Assembly: GCA_905178155.1 (NCBI GenBank)
Contig: CAJINV010000005.1
Location: 6,187,207 to 6,251,206, forward strand
Source of the DNA: Amoebophrya sp. A120
Taxonomy: Eukaryota; Sar; Dinophyceae; Syndiniales; Amoebophryaceae
DNA: 64,000 nucleotides
Reading direction: 5' to 3'
Position numbers and translations under genes: made by a program. Shown here in pieces: positions 1 to 11,300 of this stretch (the stretch's first letter is position 1; the number at the start of each line of letters is the position of its first letter). The notes beneath the pieces are model-generated. The model saw only the letters and a list, made by a program, of their open reading frames with translations. It did not search any database and had not been told where the DNA came from.

Positions 1-240
1 GCTACTGCTGCTTGACATACCGGCCTGCGGCAGGGAGGACAGGAGAAAGGAACTACTACTGCTACTGCTGCTTACTTGTGGCGCGGGAGGACATTTACTA
101 CTGCTACTGCTGCTGGGGGCGCTTTCGCCGACTGCGATGTCATACCGCGGCGGGGTGGGGAGAAATACAGCGCTACTACTGTTACTGCTGCTACTGCTGC
201 ACAGCGGCGCCGGCGTGGGAGGAAGAGGGCCGGCGGCTGC
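1..240 (+). repeat. CTACTG/CTGCTG trinucleotide microsatellite
   Basis: Clusters of CTACTACTGCTACTGCTGCT interrupt a GC-rich sequence at about 1-12, 47-72, 98-115 and 172-200. On the minus strand they encode poly-Ser runs in the C-terminal tail of the LINE reverse transcriptase. Confidence 0.7.
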
Positions 241-2106
241 GACAAGCCCGACGGCCGGCCGGAAGCTCGGGATGTTGTCACTGCTGAGGTGGAGGCTCCA
301 TAGCTGCTGCGCCGCGCCCTTGAAGAACACCATCAACGCGTCCACCAGCATGTAGTCGATGGGGGGGGCGAGGCCGGTAGTGTGGAAAAGGACGGCATTA
401 CTAGTATTCTTCGGGAGGTCGAGGCGTTGCTTGATTTTACTACTGAAGGCCGCGCTGATTTCTTTCTTGGCCGCGAGCGTGAAGAAGGGAAAAGTCACCA
501 CCGAGATGGAGGTGACTGCTGGATAGGCGAAGGCGTTCATCAACATTATCAGCTGCTTTACTCCCCACCCCTTCTCCGTCTGTAGGAAATCGAACTCCTT
601 GCCGACCTTGCGCAGCACCTCCTTCGCGTGAGCCCTGAAATTCATAGTGCCATCATAGATAACCCCGAGGCTCTTGCCTGTGCCTGTTGCTGATGCTGTG
701 CATGGCTTTGTTGCGTCATACATAATTCTGGAATGTTTCGCTGCATCAAAAAATATCTTTTTCTGCAAACCCTTCTCTTTCATGACGCCGGGCACCTTGT
801 CTGCCCCGGGGGATTCGTCTACTACAACTGTAATATCATCCGAATACGCACTGAGTACTTTCACAGCCTCTATCTCTAGCACGTCCAAGATCAATGCAAT
901 TGCATACCCATTCCATACTGACCCTGAGAGTGGCGAGCCTTGCGGCTTGCCCACCCAGAGGCAGTATGCCCGCCCTCCTGGTAACTTTATCTTTCGCATT
1001 TTGAGAAATCCGGCAACCGCAGCAACTTGTTGCTCGGGGCAGAGTCTCAGGCGAAGCTGCCCCAAAGTCTCAACGTGGCACACTATATCGAACCCACTAC
1101 AGCAATCGTTGAGAACTACGGAGCACTTGACATGCCTATAAATTCCATTAATCACAACTGCAGCGCTGAACTCTTTTCCATGCGCTTGCCTGTATGCGTT
1201 TGAAAATGGTGGCTGGACGCTAGGCCCCTTGCCATGGTATTCAGTTCCTGTCCATTTGTGTCCCTCAAGGAACAATGACTGACGTCTGTCCAGTATGTTG
1301 TCCAACAATTTCGAGAAAACGCTACACAAGCTAACTGGCCTCATCAACATCTCCAAAAAACATCCTCCCTCCACCTTCGGAACGGCTGCCATGGATATCA
1401 GTCGGCCTACCTTCGGGTAGCATCCGTATTCGACAAAGGAGGCAAGGCACTGGAAAAGCGCCCACCGCATCATCGGGCCGCAGTTCATGACCAGCTCGTG
1501 GGTCGTCATACAGAAGCCCGGCGCTCTCCCCTTCTCCAGTTTACGTATCGCGGCCTCCAGCTCCTGGAACTTCAGCGGCCAAACAACTCCGCCGTCAGTC
1601 ACGCTTCGTTTGCGGAGGTAGTCCCGTTCCGCGTCGCGCCACGCCGCCCCCACCTCGTCTTTGCTTGCCATCGCCACTCCAAATTCTTCGTAGACTTTGT
1701 AGGGCTTCTCGCGGAAGAAGGAGCGGATGACCCTGCACACTTCCGCGGGTGTGCGTGCCGCTTCGGCCTCCGTCGGGATGTCCTTCACCTTCTTGGCCTT
1801 CAGGAGTTTGTTGGCCTCGGACAGGGAGCGCACTGCTATGCCGGTGGTCCTCTCTAGGTAGGCGATCCGCGTAGCCTCATCGTTCTTGACCATAAGAGTC
1901 GGAAAGCCGGTCGACCACCGCGCTTTGCCTTTCCGCTCCTTCATCGCGGTCCAGTCAATCTCCTTGCGAGCGGCGGTGTCTACGTTGTCGCTTGGCAGTT
2001 CTACTCCTCCTCCAGCAACGGCTATCGGCCCACCTGGAACGGCTCTCGTGTCCGCTCCAGGCTTTTTATTACTCCCTTTCGTGAATTGCTCTGTTGCTAG
2101 TGCTGC
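1..2106 (-). CDS. Non-LTR retrotransposon reverse transcriptase (C-terminus off the window)
   Basis: This frame is open on the minus strand from 2106 to base 1, about 700 codons, with no stop before the window edge. It would copy the element's RNA into a nicked chromosomal site. Reverse-transcriptase motifs are visible: GKPQGSPLS near 930-965 and the catalytic YSDD (AYSDDITVV) near 830-860. Upstream of them lies a stretch with PLKFQELEAAIRKLEKGRAPG (broken in the middle: PLKFQELEAA then KLEKGRAPG), typical of the region before the RT core in LINEs. The C-terminal part (1-240) becomes very Ser-rich, encoded by AGT/AGC triplets that form the microsatellite on the + strand. It lies in the same frame as the endonuclease upstream, separated only by one TAG at 2107. 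YSDD in place of the commoner YADD/FADD is tolerated in this family. Confident as a LINE RT; the clade is not assignable by eye. Confidence 0.85.
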
Positions 2107-3547
2107 CTACTTCTTCGTCTTCTCCCGCTTGAACTTCAGGGTCTCCATCGCGGCAGACCGAATACTATCCCGGATCCTCACGAGCGTGTCGTCAGCCGCG
2201 TCCACGCTAATCACCGCCCCCGGCATCCAGTCGTCAGGCGCAAGAATCTTCTGTGTCCAGTAGTCCTCCTTGGCTCCCGTCGCCCCGCTAAGATCAATCT
2301 TTCGGAATAAACTACTTGCTCTATCCTCGGCCGCCGCTCTGTATCTCATCCAGTCCTCGTCTTTCGCCTCGTCCATCAGGAACTTGATCCGGTTTTCGTC
2401 TTCAAAGGTTAGCGGCGGCTCGCATTCCCAGTCTGCAAGTTCTAGTAGATTCGGCCCTATCTTGAGTTCTGTCAGAAGCAGGTCGTGATCACTAGATGTC
2501 ATGCTTATTGTGTTCGTATTTTCATGCTCAAAGAATCTACTTTCGTAAACTATCATGTCGGGGGTGGAGGAGGATGACGGGCGGGTAGCCAGGCGCCCTC
2601 CATTTGCCTGTACCCAATTTCCTTCATGGTTCACGTTGGGCCCTAGTAGCTCTGCAACAATCTTCCCTGCCTTGTTGGCAGTGAAGTCTCTCCTCGTGCC
2701 ACCTGCGTCCCACTTCGCGTGCCTTGCATTCAGGTCGCCTAGAAGGATGGTGGGCAGCTCCGTCTCCGGGTGGACGGGCAGCAGGGCCTCGGTCAAGTTC
2801 TCGGGTGGCGCGTAGATCCCTGCTACTGTTACTGGGTGGTCGTGGATGCGAACTATTGCTACTTTTCTCTCGCACTTCTGGTCCGCCTTGCAGAGAACGA
2901 CTTCGGGCAGGCCAAGCTCGACCCCGATCAGCAGCATGCTGGAGCACACATTTGTTCCTCGTCCTGATCGTTCGGCAGAGAAGGACGTGGTAGCCGCGTC
3001 TCGTCATCTTGTCAACCAGCCTGGACTTGTCCGCATCTAGCCAGGCTACATGCGTCTCATCTAGGTTGATTATGTTCAGCTCGACCTTGGTCTTCTTGTC
3101 GTCGAGAAACATGCAAAGTTCGTCCGTAGCAATCGGTGGCTGGTGCGCGGCGAGCACGTCCCGCCGCTGTGAAGTTGAATGCGCCGCCTGCATGTTCCAC
3201 GTCCCGACCGCTATCTTGTCAAACACCGGGCCCCTGGGGCTCTTGAACTTGGACATGATGAAGGTCGTGTCGAGCACCGCATTCTTCTCCGCTTCCAGCA
3301 GGGCCTGATAGTTCTTGTTGTTAGAAGGACGGCTTGCGTGTAGGTTCTGATAGTGTTGGGCCTCGTAGATTACTTCCGCCGAACACTCCACGCACTGCTT
3401 CGGGATTCTCGTGCAGTTCGGACGCGACTGCTTGGTGAGTGTCTGCCGGCAAACCTGTGAGTGGATGTCGATGACGGTGAGATCGTCGTGGTTCGCTATC
3501 CCGCAAATCCCGCACACGAAGTCGCCCAGACACGCCGAATCGAGCAT
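2107..3547 (-). CDS. LINE endonuclease domain (EEP family), frameshifted and stopped
   Basis: This is the N-terminal half of the same retrotransposon. It starts with an ATG at 3547 and a Cys/His-rich segment (CGIC, HSQVC, CVEC) that could bind zinc. The apurinic-like endonuclease fold follows: GTWNMQ near 3205, the metal-binding INLDETHV near 3070, then GDLNARHAKWD near 2730, TPDMIV near 2555 and the catalytic SSDHDLLL near 2480. These are the expected endonuclease/exonuclease/phosphatase motifs in order. The reading frame changes once, near 2975: the first part (3547 to about 2975) and the second (about 2975 to 2107) are offset by one base. The second part then ends in a TAG that is in frame with the RT. 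Family LINEs usually keep EN and RT in one protein, so this copy is either damaged at two points or uses recoding; damage is the simpler reading. Confidence 0.8.
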
Positions 3548-5039
3548 CCGCTGCCTGTGAATGCCTGGATGATAATCTTCTCAACAAGTAGGACTGAAAC
3601 TGAAAACTCCTGTTTCAAACAGCACTCATTCCGTTGAGACGGAGAACCCAAAGCTCATCGATCGCGAAGAAAAGAATTCAAATTCAACGCCGTATAGAAT
3701 CATGCAAAGCACTAAGTTAAATGCGGAATGTTGAGCCAATTTGTCGTCCTCGGATTAATATACAACTAGAACTACTAGTAGTGCGAGCTGATTTAGATGA
3801 AGATTTAGTTCCAATAGAAAGTGTAGTTCTAGCTATTTTCATTCTCATCTTCGTGCGGAAAATGAAGGGGCCGGGCTATTAGCATGTGCATGGTCTGCTC
3901 GTCCACGCTTGCGGTGGTGGTGAAAGTCGCCTCCAGCTGCTGCCCCGATTCGTTGTTCCAAGTGGCGATCGTTGAATCTCGAAAATGGTAATGGGAATAG
4001 GAAAAGGCTTTAGTAATGCACCACTCAACTTCATCTTCAAAAAGATCCCGCAGCTCCACTGCGTCGAGACGGTGTGTGAGAAGGGAACATGAAGTAGCAG
4101 CAGCAAAAATGAGGTGGACAAGGATTGAGGAATTTTTCCATTCTTGCCTATCGTTCTTTCATGTCGTACTAGGGGAGTCGCGCCACCAACTCTTCTACTA
4201 CGGTAAATGCGTTGAAGATCTGAGAGCCACCCTTGCTGCTTCCATCGTACTATGGAGCCAAAGACCGCAAAAACTGAAACGAAAATAGACGCGCGGCTAA
4301 AAGTTGGCTGCAGCAACAGAGATGAGTCCAGCTGCTTCGAACAAATTTTGTTGTTCTTGCTGAAACAAAAACGCTACTTGCACGCACGACCACAGTGAAA
4401 ACTACTACCGCTGCCGGTCTCACAACAGTAAAGTGCGCGAATGGAAATTATGTCAAGACCTTTATTCTGGTGGATCCGATTTTCATTTCAGGACGCACGT
4501 GGGAGTCACAACTGTACAGCAGCACCTTAGATGGGTGGTAACGCATTTATTCATTTTCTTCCATTTACGCCTGCTGGTGTGCGTGCGAGACAACGGAACA
4601 CTTTTTCGAAGAAAGCACTGGTGACCTCCAGTGAGATGACGAGCTATCGAATCGTCAACCGTACTGCTGGGCGTAGCGCTAGCAGATTATTTTGAATAGC
4701 TGGGATAATTTGGGGGTGGGTTCCCAATCATCTAAGTAAGTAGCTACAGCACAGTGGCCGGGTAATGTCGAAGTTTTGTTCTCTATCGTATTTCTGGAGC
4801 TCATGTATCGCACGGGGGCGGGGCTCGTCACTAATATCACAGTCTAAGGAGCATCAGCATGCAACTACGTCCAATTTAAATAAAAACTCATCATGAGGAC
4901 AAATCGGCTTCAGCATTCGCTCTGTTCTTTCGTTCTCGTCTTTTAGTCACTTGCCTCACTATTCCTTCTGCATCTGGTCGCGTCTTTCTCCATTGGGAGG
5001 TGTTCGTCTAGCTAGTTTCAAAAGCAAAAGAAAAGTGAA
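3548..5039. other. Intergenic: LINE 5' end to the 3' end of the giant gene
   Basis: No gene is supported here. Overlapping short frames at 3829-4316 have no recognisable content. The retrotransposon 5' untranslated part probably lies just above 3547, but I see no promoter motif or target duplication. Confidence 0.5.
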
Positions 5040-5350
5040 CTATAAATATATACCCCCGGCGAGCCCGTGCAGGTTTGCAAACCGCTGGCGGCAGGCCTCG
5101 GTCATTTTCAAATAATCAACAGCAGCATCGTCCGTCGGTGCATTTCCATTTTCCACCTTCGCGATACAGTTTTTGCTCGGCGACTGGACCTGTTTCAAGA
5201 ACGCGATCCCCTTGCAGTCGCTATCCCGCGCGCACCAATCCAGGCAATCCTCGAACGTTTTAAACCCCGCGGGCTGCCCGTCGGCTGCGCTGCCCCCGGC
5301 AGCGTAGTTTTTTCCCACCTGCCGGATGCAAAAATTGTTCACGTCGTCAG
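5040..5350 (-). other. Last exon of the giant gene: PAN/apple-like domain
   Basis: The last exon encodes NNFCIRQVG, then TFEDCLDWCARDSDCKGIAF and a further Cys (SKNC). The spacing of Cys in ...CLxWCxxDxxCKGIAF... matches PAN/apple modules, which bind carbohydrate or protein on secreted adhesins. It ends GGIYL-stop. The family assignment rests on the Cys/aromatic pattern only. Confidence 0.6.
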
Positions 5351-8300
5351 TATCCCACGAAAAAACTGTTTCACTGTGATGATTTTGCAAGATCTGCATC
5401 ACAAGTTTGTTACACATGACACTGAAAATTTGTCATGCGCGCTGCCCAAGGGAAAACACGCTTGAAAATCCAATGTCTTGCAGGTCTAGCAAGACAAATA
5501 GTTCTGTGTTCCATTTTTCTGCATCACAAGTTCACAGTGAAACAGTTTTTTCTTGCGATAGTCAGGTTATGAAATGCAATGGTATCGTACAGCCAGTACT
5601 TGGCATTACAAATTTCCTTAGCATGACAAATGGAAGGTGTCATGCTGTTTTAGCTTAAGAAGGCGACTTGTCATGCATAATTGCGATTACTACGAGTGCG
5701 ATGCTTTTGCATTTCATACAGGTGGTGGGTAGAGCTCCTTCCGGACCAACGCGGTTGCAAAGTTGATGTTGTAGCCCGTCGTGACTTGGGGCGGTTTGCA
5801 TATGCATCGCAAAGAGGTCTGGGTCGGGAAGAGTGCAGGAGTTTGTCATGCTCATTTTGCATGACCCATGAGGCCTGTGATGCATGCCCTAGCATCAAAG
5901 ATTCTGCGAGGGTTTGTTTCTCATGGTCATGCCGCATGAGAAATCAATGCCCTCTCCGCGTAGCACAAATTGCACCTCTTTTGAATGCTGTTCATGCACT
6001 ACAAATTTTCTGCAGAATCCAAAGGTAGCATCACAAGTTGCATCCCCCCAGACCCAGACATATTTGCAAGGCATATTGCACCCCTTTACGCAGCAGTTGT
6101 TCGCCTTGTCGCATTCACTGTCTTCGTCCCGGGCGTGTGTACACCAAGGAATCAATATCCCCAGGAAATAAGATTTTCCCCCCGTACTTTTAGAAATACA
6201 AAAACATCAGCATCACATCTTCTGGTTTTTGCATGACAAAACTTTTCTCCAATCCTCCTGCTCAGCCTCTTCTTCTTCCCGAGTGTATGCATATTATGAA
6301 TGATCTCACGACCACTATTGCCAAGAAGTTGTTTGCGATGCATTTTGTCGTTTTTAGTTGTACTTGTGCGCGGCGTGGGGACGAAATACATTTCCATTGC
6401 ATAACCAGGCAGCTCATGTCATTGGTGGTCCAGGCTCCAGTTTCAAAATCCGCGGCCACCCGGCTCTGGTAAAAAGCCCCGTTGTTATGAAAGTGCACAA
6501 CTCCTCCTCCGCCTCGTTTGTATGGCATGAACAGCAATACAAACGCCCGTAGTCTTGAAGCCTGTGCATGACAAGTTCAAGTTCACCGGCCGAAGGTTGT
6601 ACTGTTTGGACTTCTGTTGAAATTTGTCATGCAAACAGTGCCACAGTGCAGCAAATGGATTTGCGGTTCTTTTGCATCACAAATGAGGGGGAGGAGTGGG
6701 AGTTGTGCACGCTCATAATTGTTTGGCTCCTGCCCGTGGCAGTAGTTGACGTGGTCACACTTCGCCCAGCACATTCTTTGTTCGTAGTACTCGTTGTCGA
6801 CACTCCAGTGAAAAGCGTTGGGACTCGCAGCCACATCTTGTGTATTCAGTACCCGGACCCCGAACTGCGCCGAATTTTCGCACGACGCGCAGCGTTCCGC
6901 GTGCGGCGCCGGGCAACCGGTGTCGGTCTTCGTGCCGTGGGCGCAGTCGCAAATTTCCGCGCAGCCCCGGCCTTGTAGCGGTTGTCCCGAACCCGGGCAC
7001 TTCAGCTGCAGAGTCCCCGTGTAGTCCGTGAAGTTTATCACGCAGAAAAAAGCAGGCAGGAGGTCACATTTGTAGTGCAACAGTGAATACTATACGTGTT
7101 GCATATCCCAAACAACATGCAGCCATGAGGCCGCCCATGACAGATTTTTCTGTGTATTTGTTTTGGCACTACAAATATGCCCTGGCTGCTTTTCTCTCTG
7201 GGATAGAGTTGCAGTGGTACAGATTGGTGTTTGCGACCCAGCCGCCGCCTGGGTACAGGCCGGCGCCCGTGTTGTAGTTCTGCCAAGAAATCACGCTGGT
7301 CCAATCCTGAGATGGGACCACATTATACTTGTGCACAAACAATGGATCTTCGGCACCCCCGACCGTGGGTACCACGCAGCCCTGCATACAGCAGGTAGCT
7401 TTATGCACTGCAAAAGTATCGCACTAGCATAAATTGCAATACAAATTTCCTCAGCATGAGGGATAAAATTTGTAATGCTGATTTACCTTAAGAGAAAGAT
7501 TTGTGATGCATGATTGCAATACGAGTACGATACTTTTGCATTGCATAAGCTTGGTCCCCTTGATCATCCCCGTCGCAATGCTGTCCGGCACACCGTAGGT
7601 TCGCGTGGTCTATCATATGCAAATATGTCTGGCTCTCGAAACTTGTGATGCAAATCTCGGAATGGTGGGCGCACTACAATATGCAGCCAAGCATGACAAG
7701 TTTTTGCACTGCCATGTGTTTCGTTTTCCGCATGGCAAACTGCGTTTTTGCATGACCGGCAAGAGGCCCCGTTCCTGCTTGCGCATTACAGATCTAGGAG
7801 TCATGCCAGACAAGCATGACAAGTCCTACATTCTTCCCGACCTAGACATTTTTGCAATTCATATGGTTGGCATTCGGCAGAAGGCCTCCGGGACACCAAT
7901 TTTCGGTTTTGAACCGCGTGCACCTTTCCTGACAACCGGCGAGGTGTATGGCGTTCTCAACTGTTCTTACATTCTCAGCTGTTACTTGGATTTGTGATGC
8001 AAGAATGGCAAAAGTGAAAGGGGGCACCTTGCGCGTCTTGCATGACAGATCTGGCAAAGATTCTCAGCCTGTTTGGCTCTTCGAGAATTTGTCATGCGAA
8101 GCAGCTTGATCGTGTCGATTCTGATTGTGATTTTGCATTACAAATCATCGTACAAGTTGAGAATGTAACATTTGAGAACGCCATAAGGAGCAGTTTCGTG
8201 TTGGGTGCTCCGCACGTGTAAGTTGCTGCACCCGCATGCGTGGCTGCGCACTGCAAGTGTGTCCACGTTTTCGCTTGATTCAGCTCCGGGTACGCCAAAG

Positions 8301-11300
8301 CTCTGCTCTTGAGCAAGTCATCTTCCCAATCTTTCCCGTTTAGTAATTCGTATCCAAAGGTATCCCCCGGCAGCGTGCACCTGTGCACGCAACACGCGCT
8401 CCGATCGGCTGTTCCGCAATGGTTGTCTGCACAGTGCGCGGTATCGTCCTGTACTAGAAAATAGCTAAAATCCGTCCCGCAACTAGCGTCCGGGTCGGTT
8501 TTGCACAGTTCCTGACAGCGGTCGGTCTGAATTTCCAGATCTTGCCCCGACCCCAAACACCTGACCTCGCGACTCAGCCCCTCGGCTTGTACGTGGGTGG
8601 TACTATCGCAGGTGATCCGCGAACTGGCTGTAGCCCAGCTGGCTGTGGCTTTGGGGTAGGCGAGGGCTGGGTCTTGGATCACATCAAGCCAGGTGGTCAC
8701 CGCAACGAAGCCGTATTTATCACTGTCTGCAGGGTTCACCACACACCCTTGGACACAGCAGGCTGCCTCATCCCCGGTGTATGTACTCTCATCCACACAG
8801 TGCTGCCCGGAGCAGGTCAATGCGGCGCGGTTTTCGTGTGGTAAGTAGCCGCTGTTGCACCAGTCTGCAGTTTCGAACTTCGTACAGCGTTCCTTGCAGC
8901 CGGTCAGCTCTAAAGCTGTATTAGCAGCTGCACACTCATACTGCGCAACGCCCGCATGGGAGCTCGAACACTCCAAATGCGCCCAGGATTGAAACTGACC
9001 GGCAGAACCCCCCGGGTAGGTCAGAGTGGAATTTCGCAGCAAATCGGCGACCCAATCTTTCCCGTCTTTCAGTTGGTATCCGACGGGGTCTGTCGGTGGT
9101 AAGCACCGCTGCACGCAGCACTTATTTCTGTCGGTAAGCGCGCAGTGGTTGTCAACGCAGTACATATCGTTATCAGGGGAAAGAAGGAAAAAGTCGCCCG
9201 TGACGCCGCAACTGGCCTCGTGTCCTGTCTTACACTTCTCACGGCAATACGCAGTTTTGATTTGTAATTTCTGCCCGCTCCCGGCACAGAAGGTTTCCGG
9301 GGTGCCGGAACCACTTGTTACGTGCGTCTGCGTATCGCAGGAAAGCAGTGAGCCCGCATCGGCCCAAGCGGCGGCACCAGGGTAGGCACTCGCTGCGCTT
9401 TCTCGCACGGTGAGCCAATCCGGAGTGGCAACGAAACCATACTTATCGTTACTCGTGGGGTCGATGCAGCCTTCGATGCAGCAGGTTGCGTGGTCGGTTG
9501 TCTGGTCGCAGTACTGCCCCGCACAGGTGAGAGACGCGTGATTCGACCTGGGTAAATAGCCGGGGGCAGCACTACTGCACCAGTCTGCATTTTTGAACTT
9601 CGTACAACGCTCCTTGCACCCTTGGAGGTGTAAAGCTGTATTTGGGCTCGCACACTTGTACTCCGCCGCGCCGTCGTGCGTCGCGGCACATTGCAAGTGT
9701 GCCCACGTTTATCGAAGGAAAAAACTGTTTCACTGTAAACTTGTGGTGCAGAAAGTGTATTGCAGAGAGGTGTTTGTCTTGCTACACATGCAACAAGACA
9801 TTGTAATTTCAAACGTGTTTCCCTTAGGAACCTCCCAGTTTCCCTTAGGAACCACGCATGGCACATTTTCTATAGTGGAACAAACTTGTGCTGCAAAACT
9901 TGCAAAGTCCTTACAGTGAAACACTTTTTTCGTAGGATAACGTTTTCACTTGATTCTCCGGGTACGCCAAACCCCGGCTCTTGAGCAGATCTTCCTCCCA
10001 ATCTTTTCCGTTTACCAACTGGTACCCAAAGCTATCCCCCGGCAGCGTGCACCTGTGCACGCAACAGGTGGTGCGGTCGGTGGTGCGGCAGTGGTTGTCT
10101 GCGCAGTAGGCGGTGTCGTTTTGGACAAGGAAATGCAGCGAATCCGTACCGCAACTAGCGCTTGGATCCGTTTTGCAGTACTCCCGGCACCGGTCGGCTT
10201 TCAATTTCAAGGGCTGATGCGATCCCGTGCACCACGTTTCGGGAGGACTGCTCTGTGAAGGCATGATGGCCACATGCGTCGCAGAAGAACAGCCGACGCG
10301 GGAGTCTGCGGTCGCCCAAACAGGGGCTCCGGAGCCGGTTGTCGGGTGTATCACATGTAAAAAGGTCCCCACCCCGTAGTCAAGTTGGGAACTTAGCAAG
10401 ACGAGTCGAGAAGTTTTGGGAGCCACGCATGACAAGTTGCAGTCCGTACTGTAGTGCATGGTAGCAAGGGCACCCGCTTCAGAAATCCATCTGCTTATCC
10501 TGTTTACAGCATTACAAATTCCAAAACGAGATTGGAAATGCCTCTCATGTTGGAGATGCGCGTTACAAATCTTCCTGTAATCGCAAATCTGCATAACAAC
10601 TATGGGGTGGGGGCGTTTTTACTCAGGATAGGGTAGGCCAGCGCCGGGTCCTCGCGGACATCGAGCCAATTTATCCTGTGCGAATGTATCGCACTTCTAA
10701 TCGCAGTCATGCAAGACAAATTTCTTTTTCAAGCTAAATCAGCATGAGAAATTCCATTTGCCATGCTGATCTAAATATGTATTGCAATACCACGAGTGCG
10801 AGTACGATACTTTTGCAATGCATACAATTGGCCACGAAGCCATACCGGTCACTCTCGGAGGGGTCCAGGCAGCCTTCCACGCAGCACTGCGCCTTCTCCT
10901 CCGACGAGGTACCGAATCCTGTGCAAAAGCGTTCCCAACATCCCAGAGTTGTCATGCAAATGCGCAATGATAGGAACATCTGTATTGCGAAGCTCCATGA
11001 GAGGCATTTCCAGTCGTGTTTTTGCGTTTGTGATGCTGTAAACAGGATGAGAAAGCGGCTTTCCCATGCGGCTTTCCATGCTAGCCAGGACTACACTGCC
11101 GAGGGAAACTTGTCATGCAGAACTTCCAAGACTTGGAGATTTGTGTCGTAGACTTCCCATCTTGAGCTTGACTATGTTGGTGTGGGGACGTTTTTGCATA
11201 GGATATGCCGCAGGTTTCCGTGACACAGGCCAGGCTCGCCGCGTTTGCCTTTTGCAGGTACCCGGGAAAGTGGTCTTTGCACATCACTATGGCGTTCTCA

